This document shows, piece by piece, positions 55,601 to 62,337 of a stretch of DNA of 64,000 nucleotides. The notes beneath the pieces are model-generated. The model was not told the DNA's origin. It worked only from the letters and a program-made list of their open reading frames with translations, and ran no database searches. Both the position numbers and the translations under genes were made by a program. The stretch is from Levilactobacillus bambusae (GTDB taxonomy: Bacteria > Bacillota > Bacilli > Lactobacillales > Lactobacillaceae), in the NCBI RefSeq assembly GCF_003124125.1, contig NZ_QCXQ01000001.1, forward strand, positions 186,001 through 250,000, in the 5' to 3' direction. How positions within the stretch are numbered: position 1 is the first letter of the stretch; the number at the start of each line of letters is the position of its first letter.

Positions 55601-56636
55601 CAATCTTCATTCCTTTCTTAATTCGTTTCTGAAGGTCGGTTAAATGCTCCTGAATGTACTTGGCAGTGGTATCTGGAACCAATACCGCGAGGTGGGTTAA
55701 ATCGTCAGCCGCAATCATTTCACGAACGGTTCGGGCGGAAATAACATCATGGTTAGCGCTACGTCGTTCGATAACCTTTACTGCTACTTCCGGTGGGAGT
55801 TCCCGCTGCAAAACGGAATTGTAGATAGCGGTCGTCCGGGATCGTGGTTCACTACCAACGTACCGGGTAGTAATGTGCCGTTCCTTTGCAACCCAGTTCT
55901 TAAAGATTCGGGCATCTAAAGTTGTTTGATAAGTAATCTCTTTTTCGGGACTGGTTAAGAAGTACGCCGGGAAGGTGGCGTAACTCACCATGTAATCCCC
56001 CCCGCTGACCACTAGCACGTTGTTAAGGTCAGCCAATCCCGCAGTTACGAGTCCCACCCGCTCTTCGGTGGTAAATAGCGAGGAATCCGTATTGACCACA
56101 AAGACGTAAACGGCGTCTGCTTCTTCGGCCGCCCGTTCAACGAGGTACCGGTGCCCCCGCGTAAATGGATTGGCATTCATGACAATCCCAGCAATGCTTT
56201 GACCCGGTAGTTGGGGAATGGTATCTAAGTATGTCTGAATCGTGACGTCCCCTGTTTCGAGTAGGGCGCCGTCAGCTGATTGGGCCAACTCAGAAAATCC
56301 AAGGTGTTGAAAGCTCTGCGAATATTGGGGCTTAGTGAAGACAAAAACATGAAAGATTCCCCGTTGAGCTAATCGCGCGAGTAGTTCGGTGACAATCATA
56401 TTAAAGTAGGTTCCCTGCGTTTGGTTTTGATTGCAGACCCCAATATACTTTAGAACGTTATTAGAAACCGATCCGGTCGCCACTAACCGATCCCCATCAA
56501 AAATTCCGACCGTTTCATCAATAACGCTGGTCTCCGTAGTTGAAAAATTTGAAATCCCTAAGGATTGTAGGAAGGTTTGCCATTCATTAAAGGTCCCCTC
56601 CTGATTTAAATATAGATCGACAACTTGACCGGCCAC
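55590..56636 (-). CDS. citC: Citrate lyase ligase (acetate:SH-citrate lyase ligase)
   Basis: CitC acetylates the CitD prosthetic thiol with acetate and ATP to activate the lyase. The 348-residue protein has an N-terminal GNAT-like part (about 25-120, TETSVIDETVGIFDGDRLVATGS) and a nucleotidyltransferase domain with the HxGH-type motif MNANPFTRGHRYLVERAA and the late ISARTVREM. The start is GTG 56636 with GGGGTGA upstream. It is first in the cit operon and divergent from citI. Confidence 0.94.
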   Translation of the reverse strand: MAGQVVDLYLNQEGTFNEWQTFLQSLGISNFSTTETSVIDETVGIFDGDRLVATGSVSNNVLKYIGVCNQNQTQGTYFNMIVTELLARLAQRGIFHVFVFTKPQYSQSFQHLGFSELAQSADGALLETGDVTIQTYLDTIPQLPGQSIAGIVMNANPFTRGHRYLVERAAEEADAVYVFVVNTDSSLFTTEERVGLVTAGLADLNNVLVVSGGDYMVSYATFPAYFLTSPEKEITYQTTLDARIFKNWVAKERHITTRYVGSEPRSRTTAIYNSVLQRELPPEVAVKVIERRSANHDVISARTVREMIAADDLTHLAVLVPDTTAKYIQEHLTDLQKRIKKGMKIDGN

Positions 56637-56698
56637 CGTTAGTCACCCCACTTTCGTACAAACTTGTACCTTTATTCACGAATCGTTTTGCACCGTTG

Positions 56699-56727
56699 AT
56701 TATAGCGCTATTTTTTAAAATTGTAAA
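56699..56727 (-). promoter_or_regulatory. citC operon promoter
   Basis: On the minus strand TTTACA (56727-56722) and TATAAT (56704-56699) are 17 bases apart. Repeat A of the presumed CitI operator lies immediately upstream of this -35. Confidence 0.75.
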
Positions 56728-56802
56728 ATTAAAGTTATATTTTTAATATTGTCGATTAATATTTTTGATTTTTCAAAAATAAAGTTACTATTTTTAAACA
56801 TT
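56728..56802. promoter_or_regulatory. Two AT-rich direct repeats in the citC-citI intergenic region (candidate CitI operators)
   Basis: Repeat A (56728-56750, AAAGTTATATTTTTAATATT core) and repeat B (56778-56802, AAAGTTACTATTTTTAAACATT core) begin their AAAGTTA exactly 50 bases apart, about five helical turns. The CitI regulator of Weissella paramesenteroides is known to bind AT-rich sites in this position. The citI -10 (TATAAT) is at 56823-56828. Confidence 0.6.
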
Positions 56803-56846
56803 ATAAAAAATCCAGCTTATGCTATAATTAAAGGCAACATCAAACA

Positions 56847-57812
56847 ATGGAGGTTCCCATGGAGAATATTGAACAGCGTAAGCAGCAGGCGCTAATCGCC
56901 CAGGATTTTTATCTATCCCATATGTCAATTGCGGATCTCTCAAAGAAGTATCACCTAAGCCGCTATTTAATTACCAAGGGGTTAGATGAAGCAATGGAAA
57001 CGGGCTTGGTTGACATTAAAATTAATGCCCCCCTTGCCCGGAACTATGAATTAGAGGCTTCGCTTAAAAAACAGTTTCCGGTCCCTAATATTTACATCTT
57101 AAAGGATGCTGACAATCCAAATCATAACGCCGAAAACGTGATTCAATTTGCGGCGGGACAGGCCCAACTCCTGATTGAAGAAAGCCATATCGTTGGTTTG
57201 GCTTGGGGCGCAACCGTTTTTGATATGATTGATCACTGCCGAAGTACCGTTCGGGATGATCTCACTTTTACGCAGTTTATGGGTGAAAACATGCGGTATA
57301 ACTCATTAGCGGGTTCCATGCGAATGGTTGAGAAGGCCGCTTCAAAGTTTAACGCCCACTACGTGACTATGGTTGGGCCCCTCTATATGGTTAATGATGA
57401 GGGTCGCCAACTCCTCCAGCAGGAACCCGCAGTTGCCCCGACGTTTAGTGTGGCCTCCCGAATGGATTGTATTCTAACGGGGATTGGAACACTTGCTTCG
57501 GTTGACTCCATCAGCGCATGGCGCAATAATAAGTCAGCAATTTTTCCGGGTATCGATCCGAATGAAATCGTGGGAATGCTCTATGGACGGCCATATGATA
57601 TTAACGGCACGCTTCTGAATCAAAATGACGATAAGGTGTTAGGCGTAGACATGAATACCATTATGGCGGTCCCACGTCGACTAGGAGTCATTAAGAGCAA
57701 GTTTAAGAGTCGTGCCGCTCTGGGAGCGTTACGTGGCGGCCTGCTAACGGATGCCATTATGGATGAGGCCGTAGCCAATCGAATTCTAATGGAAGCCAAC
57801 CAGACCGAATAA
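56847..57812 (+). CDS. citI: CitI-type citrate operon regulator (SorC/DeoR family)
   Basis: The 321-residue protein has an N-terminal helix-turn-helix (about 10-50, MSIADLSKKYHLSRYLITKGLDEA) and a SorC-type sugar-binding-like effector domain (about 60-315, HIVGLAWGATVFDMI, GIGTLASVDSIS). In Weissella, CitI senses citrate and activates the cit operon; the position divergent to citC suggests the same here. ATG 56847 is preceded closely by an AAAGG element; a second ATG at codon 5 (MENIEQ) has GGAGG at a better distance and may be the true start. Confidence 0.9.
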   Translation: MEVPMENIEQRKQQALIAQDFYLSHMSIADLSKKYHLSRYLITKGLDEAMETGLVDIKINAPLARNYELEASLKKQFPVPNIYILKDADNPNHNAENVIQFAAGQAQLLIEESHIVGLAWGATVFDMIDHCRSTVRDDLTFTQFMGENMRYNSLAGSMRMVEKAASKFNAHYVTMVGPLYMVNDEGRQLLQQEPAVAPTFSVASRMDCILTGIGTLASVDSISAWRNNKSAIFPGIDPNEIVGMLYGRPYDINGTLLNQNDDKVLGVDMNTIMAVPRRLGVIKSKFKSRAALGALRGGLLTDAIMDEAVANRILMEANQTE

Positions 57813-57856
57813 AAACCGCTCAGTATTAGGAAATTCCTAATCTGAACGGTTTTTTA
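57812..57856 (+). terminator. Terminator of citI
   Basis: AAAACCGCTCAGTATTAGGA pairs with TCCTAATCTGAACGGTTTTT with few mismatches, ending in T residues. Confidence 0.85.
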
Positions 57857-57907
57857 TTTGGCCCTTTCAAATCTTCTTGGGATGATTTATCATTTTAAAT
57901 CCCAGCC

Positions 57908-57937
57908 TTGCATTATCAATGATTAATTCGATATGAT
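57908..57937 (+). promoter_or_regulatory. Promoter of the putative toxin mRNA
   Basis: TTGCAT (57908-57913) and TATGAT (57932-57937) are 18 bases apart. A start near 57944 would give a leader of about 110 bases before the toxin ATG and a transcript of about 275 bases to the terminator at 58184-58218. Confidence 0.55.
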
Positions 57938-57987
57938 ATACCTATCGTCAACCAAGGGAGTAGCTACCCAAGCATGGCGAGAGCGAG

Positions 57988-58047
57988 TTTATTAAACGGT
58001 TTAGCCTTCCCAATCGCGAATAAGGGGGCGAGAACATGTTTAATAAA
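57988..58047 (+). promoter_or_regulatory. Leader pairing that could mask the toxin ribosome-binding site
   Basis: TTTATTAAAC (57988-57997) and GTTTAATAAA (58038-58047) are exact complements. The second copy abuts the SD AGAGGTGA (58048-58055). Between them a smaller stem GCC-CCC/GGGGGC can form. Such sequestration of the SD in the full-length mRNA is common in type I toxin genes. Confidence 0.55.
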
Positions 58048-58055
58048 AGAGGTGA

Positions 58056-58157
58056 ATGGGCATTTACCTAGCATGGACATTGCTAGTATTGTCGCGCGCC
58101 GCAATTGGCTTTGCCAAAGCTTACGCGATAATAAAAAAAGCTAACCACAACGGTTAG
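58056..58157 (+). CDS. 33-residue hydrophobic peptide, putative type I toxin
   Basis: ATG 58056 directly follows AGAGGTGA and opens 33 codons to TAG 58157. The product starts MGIYLAWTLLVLSRAAI and continues GFAKAYAIIKKANHNG: one potential membrane helix (about 3-26) and a basic polar tail. Its size equals that of Fst from pAD1, but I see no sequence match to Fst, TxpA or BsrG. Around it are a promoter, a structured leader, a terminator and a convergent antisense RNA. A 56-codon frame (57974-58144) overlaps it without a well-placed SD and is less likely. The spacing from SD to ATG is short. Confidence 0.55.
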   Translation: MGIYLAWTLLVLSRAAIGFAKAYAIIKKANHNG

Positions 58158-58158
58158 C
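58133..58158 (-). terminator. Terminator of the antisense RNA
   Basis: GCTAACC (58140-58146) and GGTTAGC (58152-58158) pair perfectly; on the minus strand seven T residues follow (58139-58133). Confidence 0.85.
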
Positions 58159-58183
58159 CACCCAATAACCGAAACTCGCGACG

Positions 58184-58218
58184 GAACGGAGCCAGTGCAA
58201 TGGCTTCGTTCTTTTAAT
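58184..58218 (+). terminator. Terminator of the putative toxin mRNA
   Basis: GAACGGAGCCA (58184-58194) pairs with TGGCTTCGTTC (58201-58211) with one G-U pair, then TTTTAATTT follows on the plus strand. Confidence 0.75.
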
Positions 58219-58231
58219 TTCGATTACGGTT

Positions 58232-58260
58232 ATTATAGCATGGTAGATTACTCATGACAA
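58232..58260 (-). promoter_or_regulatory. Promoter of the antisense RNA
   Basis: On the minus strand TTGTCA (58260-58255) and a perfect TATAAT (58237-58232) are separated by exactly 17 bases. This is stronger than the opposing toxin promoter, as expected for an antitoxin RNA made in excess. Confidence 0.75.
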
Positions 58261-58360
58261 GAAGTGACGTCTTGACGCCAGTTGGCCAACCTCCCCTAAA
58301 AATGACTACCGAAATAATTATAAGTATTGAACAGCCACAATCTTTCCGGATAGCTAGACT

Positions 58361-58403
58361 AACAAACTCCCCCACCCGAGTCATCGAGTGAGGGAGTTTG
58401 TTT
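58361..58403 (-). terminator. Terminator of the dehydrogenase-transporter operon
   Basis: AACAAACTCCCCCACCCGAG pairs with CGAGTGAGGGAGTTTGTT with minor mismatches, just downstream of the transporter on the minus strand. Confidence 0.7.
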
Positions 58404-58424
58404 AGTGAAGCGAACCTTTAAGTT

Positions 58425-59846
58425 TTACCACATTCCGATCAGTTTCATCCATAGACCACCAATTCCGATCCAAATGATCAGGTAAACGGGGCCTAAAATG
58501 GCGTTCATTCGCCACCAATCCGATTGTTTGACGTAACCGGCCGCAAATAATACGCTGGCCGGGCCATTAGCGTAGTGGGTAGTTGATGCAAAGATACTTC
58601 CCGTAAAAGCTAACGCCATTGCGGCTAAAGATCCGGGAGTTCCGGCAGATAGTAAAATAGCGAGCAAGGCTGGGTACATGGCCGTCACGTGAGCTGTTCC
58701 GCTCGCAAATAAGTAGTGACTGTAGAAGTAGAAGAGGATAACAATCACGAACACAATAGCCCAGTTATACCCCTTCAAGGCACTCCCCATTGCGTTAGAT
58801 AACCATGTAATTAAGCCTAATTTATTTAATTCGTTTGCCATAAAAATTAGCACTGAAAACCAAATCAACGTACTCCACGCTCCGGTCTCGTGTAAAATAT
58901 CACTTACATCCAGAACACCCGTTACGAGTAACGCCGAAACCGCTAAGAAAGCGACTAAGGTGGCATCCATTCCCGTTAGACTGGAGGTCATCCACAGGAC
59001 GAGGGCGACCACAAAGACCCCAGCCATGATTTTTTCGGCCGTACTCATTTTTCCCTGTGTCTTTAACTGATCCTCGGCCCAAGCCTTAGCGTTGGGCGTC
59101 TCCTTAATTTCTGGTGGATACATCTTGTAGATTAACCACGGAATAACAATAATACTAATGATTGCTGGAACAATTGCGGCGATTAACCATTCCATCCATG
59201 AAATATGAATTCCCCGTTGGCCCGCCATCGAAACGGCTAACACATTGGGAGCCATAGCCGTCATAAAGGTGGCTGCCGCAATAATATCACTATGAAAGGC
59301 AATAAAAGAGAGGTAGGCGCCTAGTTTACGTGAGGACGCCTGATCATTTGGGTGAGAATCAAAGGCGTTAGCTAAGGATTCCATGATGGGGAAAACGATT
59401 CCCCCAACCCGGGCGGTACTACTTGGCGTTGCAGGAGCGGTCACAAAGTCAACTGCCATTAATGAATAGGCTAAGCCCGTTGTTTTCCGGCCAAACCATT
59501 TAATGAAAAGGTAAGCAATCCGACTGCCCAGTCCCGTTTTAATAAATCCTCGGGACATAAAGTACGCGGCCACAATCATCCAAACGGTATTATTACCAAA
59601 GGCTTCCGCCCCTTCGTCCATGGTCGTAATACCAGCTAAGACCATTAGCGAGAAACCAACAATGGTTACCCCCGCGATGGGTAGCGGCTGCGTAATACAA
59701 CCTACAATTGTTGCAACGAAAATTGCCAGCATGTACCAAGCGTTTAAAGCAATCCCTTCCGGTCGGATTGGGGTACACGCCCAAATAATGAGCCCAATTA
59801 AAATTGGCCAGGCCCATTTTTTCCATTGAAATTTTGCAAGAGTCAT
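58425..59846 (-). CDS. DASS-family di/tricarboxylate transporter (CitT-like)
   Basis: The 473-residue membrane protein has about 12 hydrophobic segments and belongs to the divalent anion:sodium symporter family, close to plant 2-oxoglutarate/malate translocator and E. coli CitT. Visible marks are MADxVTAPATPSSTARVGGIVFPIM (residues about 130-155), FIAFHSDIIAAATFMTAMAPN and HYLFASGTAHVTAMYPALLAI. CitT exchanges citrate for succinate. Beside citrate lyase genes, a citrate uptake or exchange role is likely, but malate or 2-oxoglutarate are possible. It follows the dehydrogenase gene by 17 bases in one operon. Confidence 0.9.
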   Translation of the reverse strand: MTLAKFQWKKWAWPILIGLIIWACTPIRPEGIALNAWYMLAIFVATIVGCITQPLPIAGVTIVGFSLMVLAGITTMDEGAEAFGNNTVWMIVAAYFMSRGFIKTGLGSRIAYLFIKWFGRKTTGLAYSLMAVDFVTAPATPSSTARVGGIVFPIMESLANAFDSHPNDQASSRKLGAYLSFIAFHSDIIAAATFMTAMAPNVLAVSMAGQRGIHISWMEWLIAAIVPAIISIIVIPWLIYKMYPPEIKETPNAKAWAEDQLKTQGKMSTAEKIMAGVFVVALVLWMTSSLTGMDATLVAFLAVSALLVTGVLDVSDILHETGAWSTLIWFSVLIFMANELNKLGLITWLSNAMGSALKGYNWAIVFVIVILFYFYSHYLFASGTAHVTAMYPALLAILLSAGTPGSLAAMALAFTGSIFASTTHYANGPASVLFAAGYVKQSDWWRMNAILGPVYLIIWIGIGGLWMKLIGMW

Positions 59847-59863
59847 GATGTTCTCTCCCTACT

Positions 59864-60796
59864 TTAGATAGCGGCCTGCTCAACAATTTGTTTGAGCATT
59901 GCCGCTGAGTTCTGCATTTTCTCTAATTCTGAATCCGAAAGTGGCATCGTTAAGGTGGTAGCCCCATTTCGGTTAATGATAGCTGGCGACCCACAGTAGA
60001 CCCCGGAAATCCCGTATTCACCGTCGAGTGCAGTGCCTACGGAAAGGACCAAGTTCTCATTATTAAAAATGGCCTTAGTTAACGTGGCTAAGCTGGTGGC
60101 AACCCCATAGAAAGTGGCCCCCTTTTGACTAATGATTTGGCCGCCCTTGGTCCGCACGTCAGCTTCAATTTGATCTAGATCAGCATTAGTGATCCCGTGA
60201 TCCACCGCATACTTTCGAAGCGGTTGGTCCTTAACGGTTGCTTCATCATACGCAGCAAATTCACTATCACCATGTTCGCCAAGCACGTAGGCGTTCACCT
60301 CTAGGACGCTTACCCCTAACGTATGGGCCAGCGCAACTTGCAATCTGGCACTATCCAGTGAGGTTCCCGTTCCGATAATTCGATTCTTTGGAAACCCAGA
60401 AAGTTTGGCCGTGGCAGTCGTTAAGACGTCAACCGGGTTGGCCGATACTAAAAAGATCCCGTGAAAACCACTCTGAACGATTGGTTCAACAATCGCCTTG
60501 AGAATCGTCATATTTTTATTAACCAGGTCTAACCGGCTTTCCCCGGGTTTACGTGGGACACCCGCGGTGATTACCGCAATATCTGCGTCGCTTGCCTCGG
60601 AATATGATCCACCGTGTACATCAACGTTACCGTTAAAGGCGGTCACGTCTTCAAGATCCAATGAATCGCCGTTACTCTTACCAGGCTTTGTGTCAACGAT
60701 CACGAGTTCATCGACCAGGTGTTGTTGAATCGCCGAAAACGCGAAACTGGAACCAACCGCGCCATCGCCGGCTAAAATTACCTTTTTATGTGTCAT
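59864..60796 (-). CDS. LDH/MDH-family 2-hydroxyacid dehydrogenase, probably malate dehydrogenase
   Basis: This 310-residue NAD-dependent enzyme has the LDH fold: VILAGDGAVGSSFAF for NAD, and the catalytic residues Arg88 (GESRLDL), Asp148 and Arg151 (SLDSAR) and His175 (GEHGDSE). At the substrate-specificity position (Gln102 in LDH numbering) it has Arg82 in AGVPRKPGESR. Arg there selects oxaloacetate in malate dehydrogenases, and the Gln to Arg change is known to turn an LDH into an MDH. With citrate lyase next door, reduction of oxaloacetate to malate is plausible. An unusual L-LDH or hydroxyacid dehydrogenase remains possible. Confidence 0.85.
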   Translation of the reverse strand: MTHKKVILAGDGAVGSSFAFSAIQQHLVDELVIVDTKPGKSNGDSLDLEDVTAFNGNVDVHGGSYSEASDADIAVITAGVPRKPGESRLDLVNKNMTILKAIVEPIVQSGFHGIFLVSANPVDVLTTATAKLSGFPKNRIIGTGTSLDSARLQVALAHTLGVSVLEVNAYVLGEHGDSEFAAYDEATVKDQPLRKYAVDHGITNADLDQIEADVRTKGGQIISQKGATFYGVATSLATLTKAIFNNENLVLSVGTALDGEYGISGVYCGSPAIINRNGATTLTMPLSDSELEKMQNSAAMLKQIVEQAAI

Positions 60797-60867
60797 TTAG
60801 GTACCTCCAATATTTTCTATTTTAACGAGCGCTAAAACCGACCCGATATGTTTCTCATTTCACAAAA

Positions 60868-60896
60868 AGTATAGGCTACTTCATCCACTTTTTCAA
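60868..60896 (-). promoter_or_regulatory. Promoter of the dehydrogenase-transporter operon
   Basis: On the minus strand TTGAAA (60896-60891) and TATACT (60873-60868) are 17 bases apart. Upstream, at about 60897-61010, lies AT-rich sequence with TATTTTTACAAT, similar to the TATTTTTAAACATT of the citC-citI operators. The 317-base gap to the next gene holds only these two divergent promoters. Confidence 0.65.
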
Positions 60897-61020
60897 TATT
60901 TTTTAAAATTTGGCGTCTATTTTGCATTATTTTAAAATGATGTTTATAAACATTGCAAATTTAACCCTATTTTTACAATAGTTTCGACTTAAAAAATATT
61001 TTACTAATGAGTCATTATTT

Positions 61021-61049
61021 TTTACTTCAATCCCAAATCGGATTATACT
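61021..61049 (+). promoter_or_regulatory. Promoter of the GsiB-like gene
   Basis: TTTACT (61021-61026) and TATACT (61044-61049) are 17 bases apart. An imperfect inverted repeat CAACCGAAT-GTT-ATTCGTTTG (61071-61091) lies between the start site and the SD. Confidence 0.55.
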
Positions 61050-61113
61050 ATGAATCATCTTATAGCTGTTCAACCGAATGTTATTCGTTTGATTCTAAGG
61101 GAGGTAATTAGAT

Positions 61114-61308
61114 ATGGCAGAAAACAAGAAGATGTCTCGTCAAGAAGCAGGTCACAAGGGTGGAGAAGTTACATCACAACGTCACGGTAAGGAATTTTAC
61201 CAGGACATTGGTCACGAAGGCGGCGAAACTACCGCCCAAACTCATGGATCAGAATTTTACCATGAAATTGGTGAAAAAGGTGGCCACGAGAGTCACAAAC
61301 GTTCTTAA
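61114..61308 (+). CDS. GsiB-like KGG-repeat general stress protein
   Basis: The 64-residue very hydrophilic protein has three repeats of the stress-induced KGG type: EAGHKGGEVTSQRHGKEFYQ, DIGHEGGETTAQTHGSEFYH and EIGEKGGHESHKRS. B. subtilis GsiB and plant LEA group 1 proteins share this repeat and protect against drying or other stress; the mechanism is not certain. SD GGGAGG precedes ATG 61114. It has its own promoter and terminator. Confidence 0.9.
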   Translation: MAENKKMSRQEAGHKGGEVTSQRHGKEFYQDIGHEGGETTAQTHGSEFYHEIGEKGGHESHKRS

Positions 61309-61371
61309 TTGATTCCATCACTAAGCAACTGACTTTAATTACAGCTATAAGATGCTAATTACAGCAAAAAA

Positions 61372-61413
61372 TCGCTGCGTTTACTAAAAAATAGTAAACG
61401 CAGCGACTTTTTT
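61372..61413. terminator. Bidirectional terminator after the GsiB-like gene
   Basis: TCGCTGCGTTTACTA (61372-61386) and its exact complement (61392-61406) surround AAAAA. T-runs follow on the plus strand, and A residues precede for the minus strand. Confidence 0.9.
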
Positions 61414-61421
61414 TATTTTTA

Positions 61422-62219
61422 TCATTCATTAGCCAGTTGAGCCAAAAAGTCTAGGAGCACCTGGTTAAATTGTTCAGGCTGTTCGGCCATCACCAAGTGG
61501 CCCGCCTCGGGAATCACAACCGACGAACCATGTTCTGCTAACCTCGCCGTCACTTCGGCAAAATCGGAATCGTAGTACGGCGATTGACCACCGGCGACCA
61601 CTAACAACGGTATCTGCAGCTCGCTAATAATGTCACGCCAGTCTTGAAAGGCGTGGTCAACCAGCAAATCATAGTTCGTGTCTGGATTATAGGGATTTTC
61701 AGCCGCCTGCTGCTTCATTCCGGCAAATAAAGTGGAATTGATTTGATGTGCCGTTGCCTTCCCTAGCGGAAACCTCAAGTAACCGGGAAAACTATCCCAG
61801 CCCAACTCTTTAAACCCAAATGGCCACGATTGATCAGCTATCATTTTAGGCGTTTGATCAATATCAACAACTCCCCGAACGTGAGCTTGGCCAACGAGAC
61901 TAATTAGGGCAAAAATCGTTGAGGCCCCCATGGAATTACCGATTAGGACGGGACGGTCTAGTTTGAGCGCCGTCATTAACTCTTGAACGTCTAGGGCGTG
62001 CCGACTCATGCGCTGCCCCCTCCCCGTTCGCTGCGACTCCCCCTGATTACGCGCATCGATGTTAATAACCCGGTATCCAGCGGCCGTTAATGCCTGAACG
62101 GTAGGTGAAAAGACAACTCGATTTGCCCCAATCCCCGACAACAAAACGATGGGGCTTCCCGTTCGTTCCCCTAGGTCATCGTATTTGATCATGACGTGAT
62201 CACTTGTTTTAAACTGCAT
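61422..62219 (-). CDS. Alpha/beta hydrolase
   Basis: The 265-residue protein (ATG 62219 with GGGAGG upstream; the longer open frame overlaps the xerS region and is not supported) has the alpha/beta-hydrolase pattern. The oxyanion region is PIVLLSGIGANRVVF, the nucleophile elbow GNSMGAS holds the catalytic Ser, and the catalytic His is in EAGHLVMAEQPEQF. The acid is probably in YYDSDFAE or nearby. The substrate is unknown. It is transcribed divergently from xerS. Confidence 0.88.
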   Translation of the reverse strand: MQFKTSDHVMIKYDDLGERTGSPIVLLSGIGANRVVFSPTVQALTAAGYRVINIDARNQGESQRTGRGQRMSRHALDVQELMTALKLDRPVLIGNSMGASTIFALISLVGQAHVRGVVDIDQTPKMIADQSWPFGFKELGWDSFPGYLRFPLGKATAHQINSTLFAGMKQQAAENPYNPDTNYDLLVDHAFQDWRDIISELQIPLLVVAGGQSPYYDSDFAEVTARLAEHGSSVVIPEAGHLVMAEQPEQFNQVLLDFLAQLANE

Positions 62220-62311
62220 GGTTAACCTCCCGACTTTTTCCTTAATTATACACGTTATTCTAAAAATCCTAGTCTTGTTTTTCTGGGCTAAAGTCGGTAA
62301 AATAAAGGAAG

Positions 62312-62325
62312 CAAACATATGTTTG
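62312..62325. promoter_or_regulatory. 14-bp palindrome overlapping the xerS ribosome-binding region
   Basis: CAAACATATGTTTG is a perfect palindrome that differs from a DinR box (CGAACATATGTTCG) by one symmetric change. It directly precedes the SD GGAGG (62325-62329). A TAAAAT -10-like hexamer lies at 62298-62303. Confidence 0.4.
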
Positions 62326-62337
62326 GAGGATGATGAG

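Larger units (their letters stand above)
57995..58166 (+). repeat. Direct repeat joining toxin leader and antisense RNA region
   Basis: AACGGTTTAGCCTTCCCAAT (57995-58014) and AACGGTTAGCCACCCAAT (58149-58166) are near-identical apart from two small gaps. The second copy lies within the antisense RNA, so that RNA could pair with both the mRNA 3' part and its leader, as the DRa/DRb repeats do in pAD1 par. Confidence 0.6.
58133..58225 (-). ncRNA. Putative antisense antitoxin RNA
   Basis: A minus-strand transcript of about 93 bases is predicted from the promoter at 58232-58260 to the terminator at 58133-58158. It can fold into an outer stem (ATAACC/GGTTAT with GAAA/TTTC), an inner stem (GAACGAAGCCA/TGGCTCCGTTC) and the terminator hairpin. 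It is complementary to the last 25 bases of the toxin frame and to the mRNA 3' end, and through the direct repeat to the toxin leader. Confidence 0.6.

Noticed and set aside
57950-58060. yybP-ykoY (manganese) riboswitch, suggested by AAGGGAGTAGC
   Set aside because: The second conserved part (GCAAGACCTT-like) is missing and no same-strand transporter gene follows; the region is better read as a toxin mRNA leader.
57974-58144. 56-codon frame on the plus strand overlapping the putative toxin
   Set aside because: The only SD-like sequence is 13 bases away from its ATG, the product is polar and unlike known families, and the 33-codon frame has an adjacent SD and a membrane helix.
62230-62337. 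difSL-like site upstream of xerS, as found in streptococci
   Set aside because: Only scattered matches such as TTCTAAAAATCCTAG were found; no arm pair convincing enough to report.
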